This document shows, one piece after another, positions 1 through 12,743 of a stretch of 64,000 bases of DNA (its first letter is position 1; every line of letters begins with the position of its first letter). The notes beneath the pieces are model-generated. The model saw only the letters and a list, made by a program, of their open reading frames with translations. It did no database searches and was not told where the DNA came from. The DNA comes from Paralvinella palmiformis (lineage: Eukaryota; Annelida; Polychaeta; Terebellida; Alvinellidae): NCBI GenBank assembly GCA_025642065.1, contig JAODUP010000436.1, positions 677,501 to 741,500 of the forward strand, in the 5' to 3' direction. A program made the translations under genes and the position numbers.

Positions 1-382
1 TGTGAAATTCAGCCACATGATGGCGCCAGGAGTAATTGAATCAGCCTATTGTGATGGCTGTTATTAGATCTTATTTACTTATTGTTCTCTGTGGTCATCA
101 AATCCCACAAACTCGGGTATGAGCTGGATCTGAACCCACAAACTGGTTGTTTTCAGTGTATCACTCTACCTACTGTGCTACTGGAGTGCCATGATAAATT
201 GATTGGATATAAATTCATAATATTCTAATTTCTAAATATGATCTAATCTAATAGTTCTATAAATATCAAAATGATGTCATTATTTAAGTTTATAATAGAC
301 TTCCCCACATATTGGCACTGAATAGCTATTACTTCTTTATTAAATATTTATTATTATTTTATATTATATATATATTATTCAC

Positions 383-425
383 CTGTAAGAGATCTCCTGT
401 AAGAGATCACCTGTAAGAGATCTCC
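383..425. repeat. Three-copy 14-bp tandem repeat
   Basis: Three copies of CTGTAAGAGATCWC in tandem, immediately after an AT-rich run. Confidence 0.8.
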
Positions 426-1213
426 ATTACAGAAGTCAATTTTATTTTATCACATTTATTTGGTTTTATTCTTGAAAAGAACATGGAAAATCTAATTCAA
501 AAGAGTAACAGTAACAAATATATATTAAAAATAGAATAGATTAAAATTTTATTTCCTTTCTCTCATCAATGATATATGCATTATTCATTGTCTCACCTAC
601 TATTAATTAACCCACACATATTTATGATTGGTTCCCCTACAGTGGCGGCTACCTACACTACGGTGTAGAAGTATTTACATTTGAGTCAGGGAAGGGAGGT
701 GGCCACACCTAAACCTCCCCAAAGACCCACTATATATCAAACCTAAACCCACCTCGTATCTAAGTGTCATATTTTGGCAGGTACCTTATCGAGTGCTCAT
801 GTTTGGTGTTTACCAATTAAGCTCTCCCCCTTCCTCCACACTGAGGAATCAATCATTCCCCACCCTGCAACCTTGACCTTCTCAGTCTACGTGAGAACAA
901 TGCTCACATCATAATAAGACTAATCTTGGGGAGCAGAAAATGTCCGCCAGAAGTTGCCACTTCTGCCATCTCTTCACTGATGACCAGCTCCGTGTCCACA
1001 CTTGGTGCTCAGGTTGACTAATTTTATATCATTAAGAGCCTGTGACGTTTGTTGATTGATGATTGGTACTCTGACTTAAGGGCATTTGAAGGTCGTGTAA
1101 TGCGATGTACATAGGAGTAGCCAGCAGTTCAAGCTCAGGTTTGTGGGTATGCAGTTGGTTTTTGAGTAAGTGACATGTGGTGGAATTAAACTAATAAGGA
1201 ATGTTACCAAGTG

Positions 1214-1267
<54 letters not shown>

Positions 1268-1324
1268 ATAAAGGTTTATAATTATACAACCAAAAACTGT
1301 AAGATTTATTAACACCATCAAAAT

Positions 1325-1371
1325 CTGTATTCAAACCTTTTTTAAATGCAACACATACACACCACACCACA

Positions 1372-1402
<31 letters not shown>

Positions 1403-1496
1403 AGTGGGGGATAGCCATATATAGTAGGCCACACCTGTATTCAAACCTTTTTTAAATGCAACACATACACACACACCACACACACAGAGAGAGAGA

Positions 1497-1533
<37 letters not shown>

Positions 1534-1585
1534 ACACACACACACACAGAAAGAGAGGTGGGGGATAGCCATATACAATAGGTCA
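1325..1585. repeat. Tandem duplication of about 110 bp containing CA/GA microsatellites
   Basis: The segment that starts CTGTATTCAAACC and ends in GTGGGGGATAGCCATATA occurs twice in a row (from 1325 and 1435). The second copy is lengthened by (CA)n and ends ten bases from the e14 donor. Confidence 0.85.
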
Positions 1586-1594
1586 TAAACTTAC

Positions 1595-1666
1595 CATTGC
1601 TACTGTAGTCAGCATAACAGTTATAGCACATGGTGCCAGCAATGTCTTTAACACCCTCCATGGAGT
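1595..1666 (-). CDS. DPY19L: DPY19L exon e14
   Basis: Acceptor TGCCAG, donor GTAAGT, 24 codons. It reads [20 protein letters not shown] then TVAM, matching the TPLRYTKTLLLP-type segment that follows the EFDFM motif in the family. The next exon is not in the window, so the intron runs off the left edge. Confidence 0.93.
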
Positions 1667-3197
1667 CTGGCAATAAAAAAATACAATAGTCATTATACAG
1701 GCAACAAAACAGGCAAATCTATATTACAAAGGCAGCAAATAGGCAAAACGTTATTACACAAACATTAAATCGACAAAACTACGTTACATGGGTAGTAAAC
1801 ATGCAAAACTATCATTAGATATTATTGGCTTACTAAACCTTTTCACACGATTACTGAAGCTTTACTAATGAATCCAAGACCATAATAGCAAAATCTGGGA
1901 CCATACATCATAATCATTATGCCCAAATCATAATGGTTTGTAATTCAGCAACAGTGGTGCCACCTGGCCTATTGTACTTAAACTAATCTCCCCCAGCTTC
2001 TTTATAAACTGGCTGGCTCCAGTTTAAAGAAAACCCTTTGATCATTTATATTTAATACCTTTATGATATCTAGTTGGTCACAAAATGGTGTAACCAAATA
2101 GTAAACATTGTCTATAAGTCAGTGAATGAATTGGTACTTTGTCTAGGCTCAGAACTGATCCTACATGGAATATACGACTAAGTGGCTTCTACCTAGGGAA
2201 ACCATATGAACTGCCAGAAGCCTTTTATTGTTTGATGGATAACCCCACAGATACCTGGAGCATTAAGATTTGATTCCATGACCTAGAGTTAAGCAGTGTG
2301 GCCAATTATCGACTGCACCACCAATTCGTTGACACATTGTCTACCATATACAACCAAGTAGGATTTATTTGTAGAAATTAACTATGAAGATTAACAATGA
2401 CGATTGAAATGCAGAAAATTGCTATCAATTTTAAGGAATTCGCTTTTGCATCTTAAACATATAAACCTGCTGAGCTGAGGTCACTTTAATAAGGTCACTA
2501 ACCTCCTGTTCCATGAAGTCAAACTCAGCGGCACATGTGTACAACATTGTATGGAAACTCTTGAAATCTGTAAACTTACTCCGTAACAAGTCAGCGATGT
2601 GTGCCTAAATATAACAAGACAGAGGATTATTGAATATTATCTTATGGCTGCATGTTATAATAACATCTTTGAATACATGTATTATCATGTATAACAAAAG
2701 AAGCATTCAATCTTTAATGGGCATTTTACAAGCGCTTATGTTACTGTTTGACTAAACGAGCGCATGTATGTACATACAGGTCTATGAATATTTGTAGATA
2801 TGTGCAAGGATTTCATGTTAGAGACATGTTTTGCCGATGTTAAGTGTCAGGATAAATGTCTTTTAAATTAGTCTTATTCTTAGAGAGTACACAATTTAAT
2901 AAAATAACATTATCTCATTATCCATCACAGTTTGTCAAACGTGGTCCATTTTTATTTAATAATATATTCCAAGATAAAATACGACACTGGTCCATTTATT
3001 ATTATGATTGGAAGGGATTTGGCAGACCTTCCCAGGTAATATTTAAGATCTCTTCATACTGGGTTATAGATTTATTAATTCTCTCAAAAAATGTTCTGCT
3101 CGCAAAAAGTGAAAAATTATTTACTTCCAGTAAATGTGTTTTAAAAGATGGGAACCTTGCTCACACTTAGCGAAATATGTAACTTGGAATGTGTGCA

Positions 3198-3247
<50 letters not shown>

Positions 3248-3385
3248 GAGAGAAAGAGACTTACATCATCAGCTACAGCCAATACTTTAGCTAGCAGTAA
3301 TTTAATGCTTAATGTTCTCACAGAATTAACCTGTCTGCAAATAGACATTTATATATATAAATATATATAAATATATATAAATATA

Positions 3386-3422
<37 letters not shown>

Positions 3423-3725
3423 AAGTATAATATGTATCATACAGGAAAAAAGTGATTATATCCTTATAACAACTTACCAGTATAACAAGTCTGTAATATA
3501 ATTTCTCTAACCATGATTCTAACAGAACGATCACCTAGAAAAATTGTATTATAAAATAATACAAGTAACATGGAGAGATGTACATACAACATATTGGCAC
3601 ATACAGTAACACTAACAGAAATGTCAACAATAAAAAGTGAGATGTAGACAGTCTACATTTGATATACTCTCAAGTGAGAGTGATGTTATTATCTAAATTA
3701 TAATGCATTTGATCATGTTTATGTA

Positions 3726-3797
<72 letters not shown>

Positions 3798-6700
3798 ACT
3801 TACAGTGACAGTAATAAGACAAGCAGCAAAAAATGATGTCAGTAACATCTTATTGCCAAACAAACAGATATAGCTTATCACTAGCCCAAGCTGGAATAGA
3901 CAATAAAATAAACACATATGTATGTAAATAAATATATATATATTTATATATTCCAGTTAAGTGCATTTAACTGGAAGAATATTTAATCAAACGTAAATGT
4001 TGACACATTTCAAGATAATAAGCTTCTACTTCTGTACTCTTTGCTGCGTGCATGTTTATATGTGCATGTTTGGGTGTGTGTGATATATATATATATATAT
4101 ATATACATACAGACAGATAGATAGGTAGATAGATAGAGGTAGAGATACTTACAGCTTGTCCTGAGAGTATAATCTTCATTTTATGTGAGCCAATAAATGT
4201 CAAAACATATGTAGCAAAAACTGCCACAGTCTGAGTGACCAGGGCAAACTGAGCAAACTGGAATGTGACATAAAGTGACACCAGGTGTCATTGACATTTA
4301 TCCATATTACGGTAATCAGCACTGTCTCTAAACATATACTATCACCAATTATATTATGTCTTGTATAATAATTGACATGTATAGAGAGATACAACATTAT
4401 ATATTACCTGCCATGGTAACATGAAGCATACAGTTACTAGAGCTATTAGTATACTGTCTTTATAGGAAGGACAATGACATCTAGAAATAGAAATGACAGA
4501 AATATGCATATTTATACACACATGCACATATGAAAGCATGCACACACATACATGTATGTGTGCGTGTACATGTGTGTGTGCGTGTGTGACATCGTGGGTG
4601 AATTAGATATTTTATGCAACATGTTGAAGACTTGAATAAGTCAAAACTGGTTTTTGTTATTGGGTGGAGCCATGTTATATTGCTGCTATGAGTATTGATC
4701 CAAATTCAATTTATGCTTATATTATTTAATTATACCATGAATTGTTTATATTTAGATGATCTTCTGAATTCACTTATTGATAAAGTATTATTAACTGCCT
4801 TTTGAAAAAAAAAATTAATTAAACACACACACACACATACATTCAACACCTGAAAGAAACACTTGTCACAGCACCGACATCCATACCTGAGTACTTTGGT
4901 GACAACAAACATTTGCATAACAAAGAATGGATAAGCAAAACTCTCCCTGAGTGGTGGAGTCCACTGAACCCTGGTACACTGTAAACAGAAATGAACATAT
5001 TCAGCAAACAATGTAAACATAATGTGTAACAAAACACAATAAACATAAATGTGTTGGGCAAAAGCTGTAAATGTAGGATATTAACCAAATAATGGGAGCA
5101 TAATGTTTGAAACAAACGCTGTATGTATGTATGTATAATATTGGAGAGAAAAAAATAACTACAGATATGACATCTTAATCAAATACTGTCAACCTCTATT
5201 ATGCAAACATTGTAAACAAAATATACTGAAAAAAACCTTATGTAAACATATCAGCAAACATTGCTTGTGATATAATTTTAACTGTAATCTGGCATAATTA
5301 GTAAGTTATAATTTGAGTCTGTATACTGTGAACGTTTAAATACTGATACTATAATACAATTTCTTTTCTTATCTGTCATTCTTAATACTTGTATATTGTG
5401 AAGAATAAATCTGCGATAACAAAATTCAAATAGTAACCTATTTTAAATTGCAAATACATTTTTAATTGCAGCAAGATTTTGCTTGCAAAATAATGAGGAG
5501 GAAATATTTTGCTACTTCTCCGTAAACTATTTTTTTGTATCTTAAATTTAAGACTATTTAAAACTTTAATTGTTATTATTGGTATGTGCTTCTGCTTCTG
5601 TCAAAATGCAAGATATAACACCCAGATTAGCTCATGGGCCCTGAACTTGTATGCTGCTTAATTGAGAAATGGTATTTTTCCAAAAGACACTAATTATATG
5701 GACATTTTGTAAATCATTATTCTCGTAAAAAAAGACGAATGATATTCATTTCTTACTCTTAAATTAAAATAGTGTTAAAACGGTAGAAGCTATCTGGTTA
5801 ATGCCATAGTGTGTTTGTGCTGATGACAAAAAATTATAAATCTGTTGTTCTTTAAGTGATTAGTGTAACCTGACCTGGCCGTGCCTAAACCAGACCAATC
5901 TTAATATTAAAAAAGGACAGTGAAGACAAAACCTGGTAAAAGTTCACTTACCTCTCCATGATTATAGAAGAAAAACATCACAGTCAGAAAGCCACCAAGA
6001 ATACTCTCACTGTAAGTAATTATTGTTAGAATTACTTATGGCAGCAATATTATAATAAGGGCTACCTTTAATTTTTTTAATTATAATAAGGTTTACGTTT
6101 GGCAAAAATTATTATAGTATGGGTTACTTTTAGCAGAAATTATTATAATAAAGTTTAATCTTTAGCAGAAATTATTATAACGAGATTTACCTAAAGCAAA
6201 TATTATTATAATGAGTTCTTTGTCAAGCAAAGATATTAAAATGAAGTTTATTTAAAGCAAATAATGTTATAGCTTTACCTATGGAGATGTGTTATTTTTA
6301 CTTATTTATATCTAATGAAATTAGTTGTAAAATGTCACCAGGGTGTGGTTAATTCAATTGAGACAGCGCTAACCTGAGATAGGCGCCAAAGAAGAAGAAT
6401 ACCATCATCATAACACCATTAAGTAGGAAGACTGACTCAATATAAAAATAGGCAGGTTCTCCGAGACCTGAAAATAGACATCAAAGATTAATCAATATCT
6501 GTTGTTAAAGATAGGTATTTGATCAGGGATATTCTTTCTTAGACACACACACACAGACACACACGCATACACAAAGACACACAAACATAGAGAGATTGAA
6601 TAATGTATACATAGTATAGTACTCTTGATAGTATTAATTATAATATTTAGAAATTTAAAAATCACTGTGTGTTATTAAAACTATTTCTGTCTAGATACAA

Positions 6701-9700
6701 TAAGTCTGACTATATTACAGATTCTAATACAAACCTTCACAGCTCCACACAGGGTGAGAGATTCTCTCCACGGTTCACCTTCCAACAAATCTTTGTTCTG
6801 ATGTGAAAATAATCCGTAACAGCTTGAAAATGTCTGTAGCCTATACCAAGTATTACCTGTGAGAAAAATATACAAGATTAAACTCTGTTAATAAAAACGA
6901 ATTATTATTATAATTATTATTCTATTACAGGCAAAACTTGTTACAATGCAATTTTCTACATCATGATATTCTATAGATGTGATGAGAGTTTGGAGTTTTT
7001 GTTTACTGATAGTCACAAATCATGAAATAAACAACAAAAGATTAGCTGTCGTATAACATAATCCTTCTAGTTAATGAAACTGAAGTATTTTACTGACAAA
7101 GCTAAATATATATATATATTTGTGTGTGTGTGTGTGTATGCATACTGATAAATATACAGTTGTATTAATATTAGGTATATAAACCAACAAAAAATGGATA
7201 AAAATCAGCAATTAAAACATCATATATTTATTATTATGATATACTGTTTTTCTCATAATGTGTAGTTAAGGTCTGCAGTAGGCCCAGTCAGCTCCATTAT
7301 GACATCTTCCACCAAATGATGGTATTTTGGTGGTAAAGTATCATTGGAAATGTGAATATTAGTGATTGGTATATGAAATAATGAATGCAATAAGATGTCA
7401 GTAAAAGTCTAAGACAACTATTGATCTATATATTGTAATAGGAATGGTGAATATGAATGGTGAGAAACTGTGTTAATCAAGAAATTAGAGTTGAGTTGTT
7501 TAGCCTCAGATTTTGGTCACACCTTGGACATATATATAAGAGGTGAATGTGGACACATGTACAAGTGGTGACTGTGGACACATGTACAAGAGGTGACTGT
7601 GGACACATGTACAAGAGGTGACTGTGGACACATGTACAAGAGGTGACTGTGGACACATGTACAAGAGGTGACTGTGGACACATGTACAAGAGGTGACTGT
7701 GGACACATGTACAAGAGGTGACTGTGGACACATGTACAAGAGGTGACTGTGGACACATGTACAAGAGGTGACTGTGGACATATGTACAAGAGGTGACTGT
7801 GGACATATGTACAAGATGTGACTGTGGAAATATGTATAAGAGGTGAATGTGGATACATGTGCAAGGGGTGACTGTGGACACATGTACAAGGGGTGACTGT
7901 GGACACATGTACAAGGGGTGACTGTGGACACATGTACAAGAGGTGACCGTGGACACTTGTACAAGGGGTGACTATGGACACATGTACAAGAGGTGACTGT
8001 GGACACATGTACAAGAGGTGACTGTGGACACTTGTACAAGAGGTGACTATGGACACATGTACAAGGGGTGACTCTATATTGTATAATCACCTCCAATCTA
8101 TAATATTAGATTATAATATGTAGAACTGGCAGACTCCAGGGATGTAGGATGTCTTAAGAACCTTTAATAAAATCTTCTGGCTCCTGTTATCATCATCATC
8201 ATTATAATCATCATTATCATTGTGATAATAACAAATATTATTATGGTATATAATAATATTATTATATTGAGGCATGTGGAGACAGCATGCATTAAGGTAT
8301 GTGGAGGCTGATTAGACTGATACGTGTCAAGGCTGAGAGGACTGAGGTATGTGGAGGTTGAGTGAACTGAGGCATAAATAGGCTGAATGGACTGAGATAT
8401 GTAGAGGCTGGGTGGACTGAAGTATGTGGAGGCTGAGTGGATGGAGGTACATAGAGGATGAGTAGACAGAAATATGTGGAGGCTGAGTGGATTGAGGTAT
8501 GTGGCAGCTGAGTGGACAGAGGTATGTGAGGCTGAGTGGGCTGAGGTATGTGAGGCTGAGTGGGTTGAGGTATGTCAAGGCTTAGGGGACTGAGGTCAGC
8601 AGAAGCTAAGTGGACTGAGATACTGTAGATCAGCTTAATTTGGTGACAAGAAAATTTGCTTAATTTTGGTCTGTCAGAAAAGCATATTTTTATGTTTATT
8701 TTCTAGGTCATTTAGGAAAAACCACATTTCAAAGCAGACCATTATTAACCAGCCATAAGCAAACGTGCATCATGTGGTATATGTACTGGATAATCCCATT
8801 CTAAGCAGATCTGAACGAGTGATTGACAAACGATCGTCATGATTGGATGCTAGCAAAGGCGATTGATATGCAAGCTAAAGACAAATTGCAATTAACACAA
8901 TGAGAAAGTTACCATGATATACATCTGATCAAACTGTATATAAGGAGACGTAAAATATAATGTTTTCATACTGTTTTTCTATTCTTAGCAAATGCATATA
9001 AATTATTACAAATCTAGTCGAAAACAGCACCACTGCCGGATCCTAAATCTGGATCATTTTTAGCCAGTCTTTTCATCCTTGACATGACACGCTCCAAAAG
9101 TATTCCCTGAGTGACTTTGATGAGAACAATGTCAGGGACGAATGATTTTGAAATGACTAATTGTTTTATTATAAACTGCAATGTAAACTGATTGTTAATG
9201 GTTCTTGTGATATATGCATAAATTGGAATCTATAACATTTACATACAGTACGTGTTATTGTTGATTTCTTTGGTGCGAATGTTTTATAAATGAATGAATA
9301 CTAGTCTGTTCTATGGTAGTATGGAGTAAGGTGTTTGAAGTGCGTTGGTGTGAATGTTCGGATTACCAATACTGTGTTAGTTTGGGCAGTTTAATGAAAT
9401 ACAATAATGTATGTTGTGTTGAGCATTTGTGAATAAATGTACATTATGTGAAATACGTGTTCTGTTGTATATCTGATTATTGAATAAATGAGAATATTAC
9501 ACACGTTCAGTGTATTAGTCAAAGTGGCGCTTTTAGAGCATCATATCAACCTCTGCACAACACGATATTTTGGTGACAGGAAAAATTTGGCAATATTTTA
9601 TCGCTCTGGATTTTCGCCATTTTTTCCTGTTCGCCAAATTAAACAGATCTACAGTATTTGAAGGTTGAGTGGAGTGAGGTATTTGGAGTCCCAGTGAACT

Positions 9701-12700
9701 GTAGTAAAAATAGTAGTAGTAATGGTTGTAGTGGTGGTAGTAGTAGATGTTATACCAGTATTAGTAGTAATAGATGTTATATCAGTAGTAGTAGTAGTAG
9801 TAGATGTTATAGCAGTAGTAGTACTAGTAGTAGCTATGACTTACCTCAGGATAAAGGTTAAATCTCTTCAGTACATTAATGACATTAGGATATTCTGTGA
9901 TGTTATCATACATGATCGAGTGCAGCCCATTATACAAGCTCGGCGCTTCTATTATTGTCTTGTAATAGGAATAATAGAGACCCTATGGAATAGAGAGAAA
10001 CAAACATTTACAAACAGTTGATGGATAGATCGTATGTTTCACATGATGAGAAGGGTCAACTCAATCCCACCATTACCAGTGTCTGCCAGATCCTTATTTG
10101 ATCCTATAGCATATCATATGTACCAGGTGTAACCAAAACACTCACTCACTCACTCTCTCACTGACTCAATAATACATGTTCTTTTAATAATGCATGTTTA
10201 TAAAACGCCAGAACCAGGTAACCCTGCTCTGAAGCACTGTACAGTATTATTATCCCTGACTCAGACATGATTCCACCCACCATGTATATCAACTCCCAAG
10301 GAAGCATACAGCACATGCTGCCATTAAAGGTGCAAAGCATTAATCAAGCACATAGCCATCACGTCCTGTCAGGTTCTCATTTTTATGGATGAGTGAACCA
10401 GTCGTCACACGACAGCAGTGCAGCTCCCGGAGCCTCGAACCCGCGACCTCACTCACTCACTCACTCACTCACTCACTCACTCACTCACTCACTCACTCAC
10501 TCACTCACTCACTCACTCACTCACTCACTCACTCACTCACTCACTCACTCACTCACTCACTCACTCACTCACATCAACTGGCTAACCAACCAACCAACCA
10601 ACCAACCAACCACATACCATCCACCCACCTACCCACCCATTCAATTAACTATTCAGCCACCCATCCACCCACCCACCCAAACCAACCAACCAACCATAAG
10701 ACTAGAAGAAACTACTTTTTAACCAGTAGATCTCTCTATGTGTGACTTGTATTAAGAAGTGACGGCCTCAAGTCGTGACCAACAAGTTAATGGTGATGTT
10801 TGATCATGAAGCTCCAGCAATAATTCACAACACAGTGAAAAATGTGTATACGCGTTATTCCTGTGTGTATACATGTTGTCTCTGTGCGTATACATGCTGT
10901 CTCTGTGTGTAAACATGTCTATATGTATATACATGCTGCTTCTGTGTGTAGGTAATCTGTGTAGACGTGTTGTCTCTGTCTTATCTACAGGGTTTACCAT
11001 CACCACACACACAAACACACACACACACACACACACACAAGCAAACAAACAAACAAACAAACAAACACACACAAAGCACATATAAAGACTCTGTGTCTCT
11101 CTTGGGATGAAGGACAAGACCCATTCTTAACAGAGACGTACAGGACACCAGAACAGAGAGAGAGAGAGAGACGGGAGAGTGCATGGACACACATACAAGA
11201 ACGAGATCAAGCCACGATCCCGCCATCCCTAGGCCATCGTGTCCCATCGATGTGTATAAGACAGGACGAGAGAGTGGTTGATGTGACAGCCTTCGGCCCA
11301 TCATCTCGCCGAAGCTCCATCGTATTATCCCCGGGCCGAGTTCCAGGAGGGGGTCATATCCGAGAGAGCGGAGCGGCGACGTGGGAATCTCGCTAACAAG
11401 TCCCGTGTGGATCGTGATCAAAAGGATGACCGGCAGGGAGCGTAACGCCCAACCGGTGGTGCCACGTCAGTTCTTTGACGGCCGACACAGTCCGTGGACG
11501 GCAGTCGTAATGGCTCGAATCTAGTTAAGATTCGGATAAGAAACAATTTCGTCTGCCTCCCTGCCGATCGATCATCGCTGAAATATCGCCTCCCACCCTG
11601 AAAGACCCCCCCCCCCCGCTCTCGGGACGACGACGAACACGGCGTTCGTCACGGATGTAAATATGTGACTTTATCGCGCCACTGTCCGCTAGACTGTCCC
11701 ACAGTCCACAATGGGCGCCATTATCAAGTGGCGTCGGGTCGGAGGTCGTGGGCCAATCTGGCGAATAATATCGCCGTAAATCAAGAATTCTATGGAATAT
11801 CAAAACTGGGAGTGAATCGAAAAGCTCTGATTGATCACGTGACGACAAAAATATATTAAATTAATGCAGTCAACAATTGGATAGAGAGAAGCAGAGCCCG
11901 AGAGAGAGAGAGAGAGAGAGAGAGCCAATAAGATGGAATGGTAGGCTTGGCAACAGACGCTCCGGCTTTTAGTTAAATATATTCAATCAATTAATCAATC
12001 AATTGGTATTCGGACGTCTGACGCAATCGACTGTGTCAATAAAAGATGGACAGTGAATTGCCATTCGTCTTGACACAAGGTTATATTTTGATAATGATGA
12101 CGTGAAGACGAGAGGTCATGGTGACATAATGAGCATATGATGATAATGATGATCACACAAATAATGGTCAGTTTATGGTGATGGTCAATGATAATCATCA
12201 TGACAATGGTGCAAGAGATGGTTTGTTGTTAAAGATGATAATACGTAAAATAAAGAGAGGGCGCCACCACGGCCTAATTGGTAGCGCGCTTAGCCACAGA
12301 ACTATAGCACCTGGGTTCAAACCTTCGCCGGGCTATATCTGAAGGGTGTTTCATCCTTTACTATGCCTCATTATCTTTGGAGGATACTCGGCCCATTTAG
12401 CCTAACACAAAAGTGGCCGTAAAACAGCAACATTTATATTTCATTTAAAATAGAGACAGATGCTTGTGACGGTAGTGATAATAATGACATTGATGATGAT
12501 GATGATGACGATGATGACACCCAAGACAGCTGATGATGATGATGAAGCAAATGTGAGTCAATAATGATGATGATGATGATGATGGAAGCAGCCAATTAGC
12601 CATGTTAACAGACTATATATAAAGACAGTATTAACCCAAACAATATAATCAATCTCCAATAATAATTGATGGTGACAAAGTACCATTATTACTAGACAGT

Positions 12701-12707
12701 ACTCGGA

Positions 12708-12743
<36 letters not shown>

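Larger units (their letters stand above)
1..1594 (-). other. DPY19L intron (left edge)
   Basis: No coding signal seen. It holds a degraded family-B SINE (about 81-187), a small 14-bp tandem repeat (383-425), (CA)n/(GA)n tracts at 1217-1264 and 1497-1550, and a tandem duplication of about 110 bp starting at 1325. Confidence 0.6.

Noticed and set aside
2140..2330. Possible family-B SINE
   Set aside because: Only scattered matches such as GATTCCATGACCTAGAGTT; too diverged to call.
2856..3170. 104-codon plus-strand ORF
   Set aside because: It sits in an intron opposite DPY19L, has AT-driven composition and shows no family resemblance.
7477..8096. Repeat-protein ORFs of 159-196 codons
   Set aside because: They are translations of the 25-bp minisatellite in all three frames, located in an intron.
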